Origin: an uncultured Clostridia bacterium
GTDB lineage: Bacteria; Bacillota; Clostridia; TANB77; CAG-508
Reading direction: 5' to 3'
Assembly: GCA_947629965.1 (NCBI GenBank)
Contig: CANRFS010000083.1
Coordinates: forward strand, 1-6,247
Length of the DNA: 6,247 nt
Positions within the stretch are counted from its first letter, which is position 1, and the number at the start of each line of letters is the position of its first letter. The notes under the pieces are model-generated. The model was not told the DNA's origin. It searched no databases and saw nothing but the letters and a program-made list of their open reading frames with translations. Position numbers and translations under genes: made by a program. Positions 5,239 through 6,247 of this stretch are shown one piece after another.

Positions 5239-5241
5239 CAA
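5224..5241. terminator. weak hairpin between the convergent operon and minC
   Basis: TTGCTA (5224-5229) and TAGCAA (5236-5241) form a 6-bp stem with a CTTTCA loop that contains the last codons of the 60-residue gene. It has no U-run on either strand. It is the only structure that could stop the two converging transcripts, so they may overlap instead. Confidence 0.25.
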
Positions 5242-5249
5242 ATTACAAT

Positions 5250-5861
5250 CTATTCTAAAATAATTTCATTGTTGTTATCAACAGATGCAAATTTATATTG
5301 TTTTTCTATCTCTTCTTTTTCTAATTCTTTTACTATATTAGCTATTCTTAATTGTGGACAGTCTATATTATTAGTTGCTATTATTGCTTTTTTATTTCCT
5401 TTTGCTCCTGCATGTGCTAGGCCTCTTAATGCTCCTAATATAATTATGTTTTCTCCTGCTATTGCCTCTGCTCCAGCGTTTAAATCTCCTACTATTACAA
5501 TGCTTCCTTCGAATTCTAATCTATTTCCTGACCTGATACTTCCTTTGTAATATTTAGTTTCTGATATATTTACTTCTTTTTCAAATGCTTTTTTTATTCC
5601 ATATAAGCCTAATGTTTCTGGACTATCAAATGTTACTTCGACTTCAATTTCATCTGTAATTATCTTTTTTATTTCTTCTATTTCTTTGTTCTTTAACGCT
5701 TTTCCTGTTATATATATTGGTGTTTTTTCTGTTTTATATAACTTTTTTAATGCAAGTATTTTTTGATTTAAACATTCTATAATTTCTTCATGTGTTGCTT
5801 CTTCACTTATCCTTATTATAATTTTATCTTTTTTCATGTTTATTCCTACTGGATTTATCAT
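5250..5861 (-). CDS. minC: septum site-determining protein MinC
   Basis: MinC, recruited by MinD to the membrane, inhibits FtsZ polymerisation away from mid-cell. The 203 residues match the family's two domains. The N-terminal FtsZ-inhibiting domain (~10-80) includes PIYITGKALKNKEI. The C-terminal beta-helix starts at RSG (110-112) and carries GDLNAGAEA (125-133), GALRGLAHAGAKGN (143-156) and CPQLRIA (168-174), the MinD-binding and dimer signature. AAAGGAGG ends 8 bases before the ATG at 5861. A second ATG at residue 9 has only a weaker AGGA. The gene follows a PBP2-type gene with a 53-bp gap on the same strand, the mre-pbp2-min arrangement of many Clostridia. Unusually, minD does not follow: opposite-strand genes begin right after. 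Confidence 0.95.
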   Translation of the reverse strand: MINPVGINMKKDKIIIRISEEATHEEIIECLNQKILALKKLYKTEKTPIYITGKALKNKEIEEIKKIITDEIEVEVTFDSPETLGLYGIKKAFEKEVNISETKYYKGSIRSGNRLEFEGSIVIVGDLNAGAEAIAGENIIILGALRGLAHAGAKGNKKAIIATNNIDCPQLRIANIVKELEKEEIEKQYKFASVDNNNEIILE

Positions 5862-5891
5862 TATATATTCCTCCTTTATTTAGTCCTTTTA

Positions 5892-5910
5892 AGGTTTAAC
5901 GGACAAACCT
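5892..5910 (-). other. small hairpin in the mrdA-minC gap
   Basis: AGGTTT/AAACCT arms of 6 bp enclose a 7-base loop, 5 bases after the transpeptidase stop codon and about 15 bases before the minC ribosome site. There is no U-run, so it is more likely a processing or stability element between co-transcribed genes than a terminator. It may be chance. Confidence 0.25.
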
Positions 5911-5914
5911 CGTC

Positions 5915-6247
5915 TTAATTTTGTTGTTCTGTATATGGCTTTGCTGTTACATCTTCGTTTATTTCTCCATTTAGGTTAAAATATTCTTTTATAATTTCTT
6001 TTGTTACTTCTGCTGTATAAGATCCATGTGATCCATTTTCTACCATTACAACTATTGCAATTTCTGGGTTGTCAAATGGTGCAAATCCTACAAACCAAGC
6101 ATTAACTTTATCTCCTGCTTCTGCAGATCCAGTTTTTCCGCCTACTTCTATATCGAAATCTTTGAATACTCCATAGGCTGTACCTCCTGTTTCTGTTGTA
6201 ACTGATTTCATTCCTTCTAGCACTACGTCGATGTTTTCTTTTTTTAT
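5915..6247 (-). CDS. mrdA: class B penicillin-binding protein, PBP2/MrdA type, C-terminal 110 residues (start beyond the window)
   Basis: Transpeptidase that cross-links peptidoglycan, for elongation if it is PBP2. The frame is open to the right edge, so only the end is seen. LEGMKSVTTETGGTA precedes the third active-site motif GGKTGSAE (36-43 of the fragment), followed by AWFVGFAP and the strand PEIAIVVMVENG, all typical of the transpeptidase domain. The SxxK and SxN motifs lie outside the window. A Glu/Asn-rich tail ends in EQQN. A GTG at 6221-6223 is in frame but is internal coding, not a start. Placement just before minC supports the PBP2 (MrdA) identity over a division-specific PBP, although the symbol cannot be proven from this part. 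Confidence 0.88.
   Translation of the reverse strand: MKKENIDVVLEGMKSVTTETGGTAYGVFKDFDIEVGGKTGSAEAGDKVNAWFVGFAPFDNPEIAIVVMVENGSHGSYTAEVTKEIIKEYFNLNGEINEDVTAKPYTEQQN

Noticed and set aside
6221..6223. GTG as start of the penicillin-binding protein
   Set aside because: The frame continues to the window edge and the residues before it fit the transpeptidase domain.

Overview
The window is low-GC (roughly 30% G+C) DNA that looks like a chromosomal stretch of a Gram-positive Clostridia-type bacterium. The evidence is strong purine-rich ribosome binding sites, AT-rich third codon positions, a class B penicillin-binding protein followed by minC, and a pilin-like surface protein of a kind common in gut Clostridia. 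This assignment is inference from gene content; there is no rRNA or other marker here.

Left part (1-1475). A 5'-truncated MOBV (Mob/Pre) plasmid-type relaxase runs off the left edge. About 70 bp of unassigned sequence joins it to the first ~118 codons of murA, which stops right after its active-site cysteine. This looks like a boundary between a decayed mobilizable element and the chromosome, inside murA. A promoter region shared head to head with murA then drives an intact cytidine deaminase gene (cdd).

Middle (1476-4337). purA (adenylosuccinate synthase) has a long hairpin/palindrome at its promoter and start region and ends at a bidirectional terminator. Converging on that terminator is a 428-residue pilin-like surface protein. 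It has a type III signal/pilin helix, a low-complexity stalk and a C-terminal WVASR...RPVVAL domain. The DNA for that domain differs clearly in G+C and codon use from the rest of the gene and resembles the variable region of a diversity-generating retroelement (DGR) target. Its promoter is near consensus, with a perfect 8-4-8 palindrome over the -35 box.

Right part (4338-6247). Three short, tightly packed, co-directional genes of unknown function form a small operon: a 50-residue helical protein, a 136-residue protein with an Asn-rich linker, and a 60-residue membrane hairpin protein. They point toward the end of a minus-strand cell-shape/division cluster, the C-terminus of a PBP2-type transpeptidase followed by minC. 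minD is not next to minC.

Most promising for follow-up: the pilin-like protein with its DGR-like 3' end, the murA/relaxase junction, and the uncharacterised three-gene operon.
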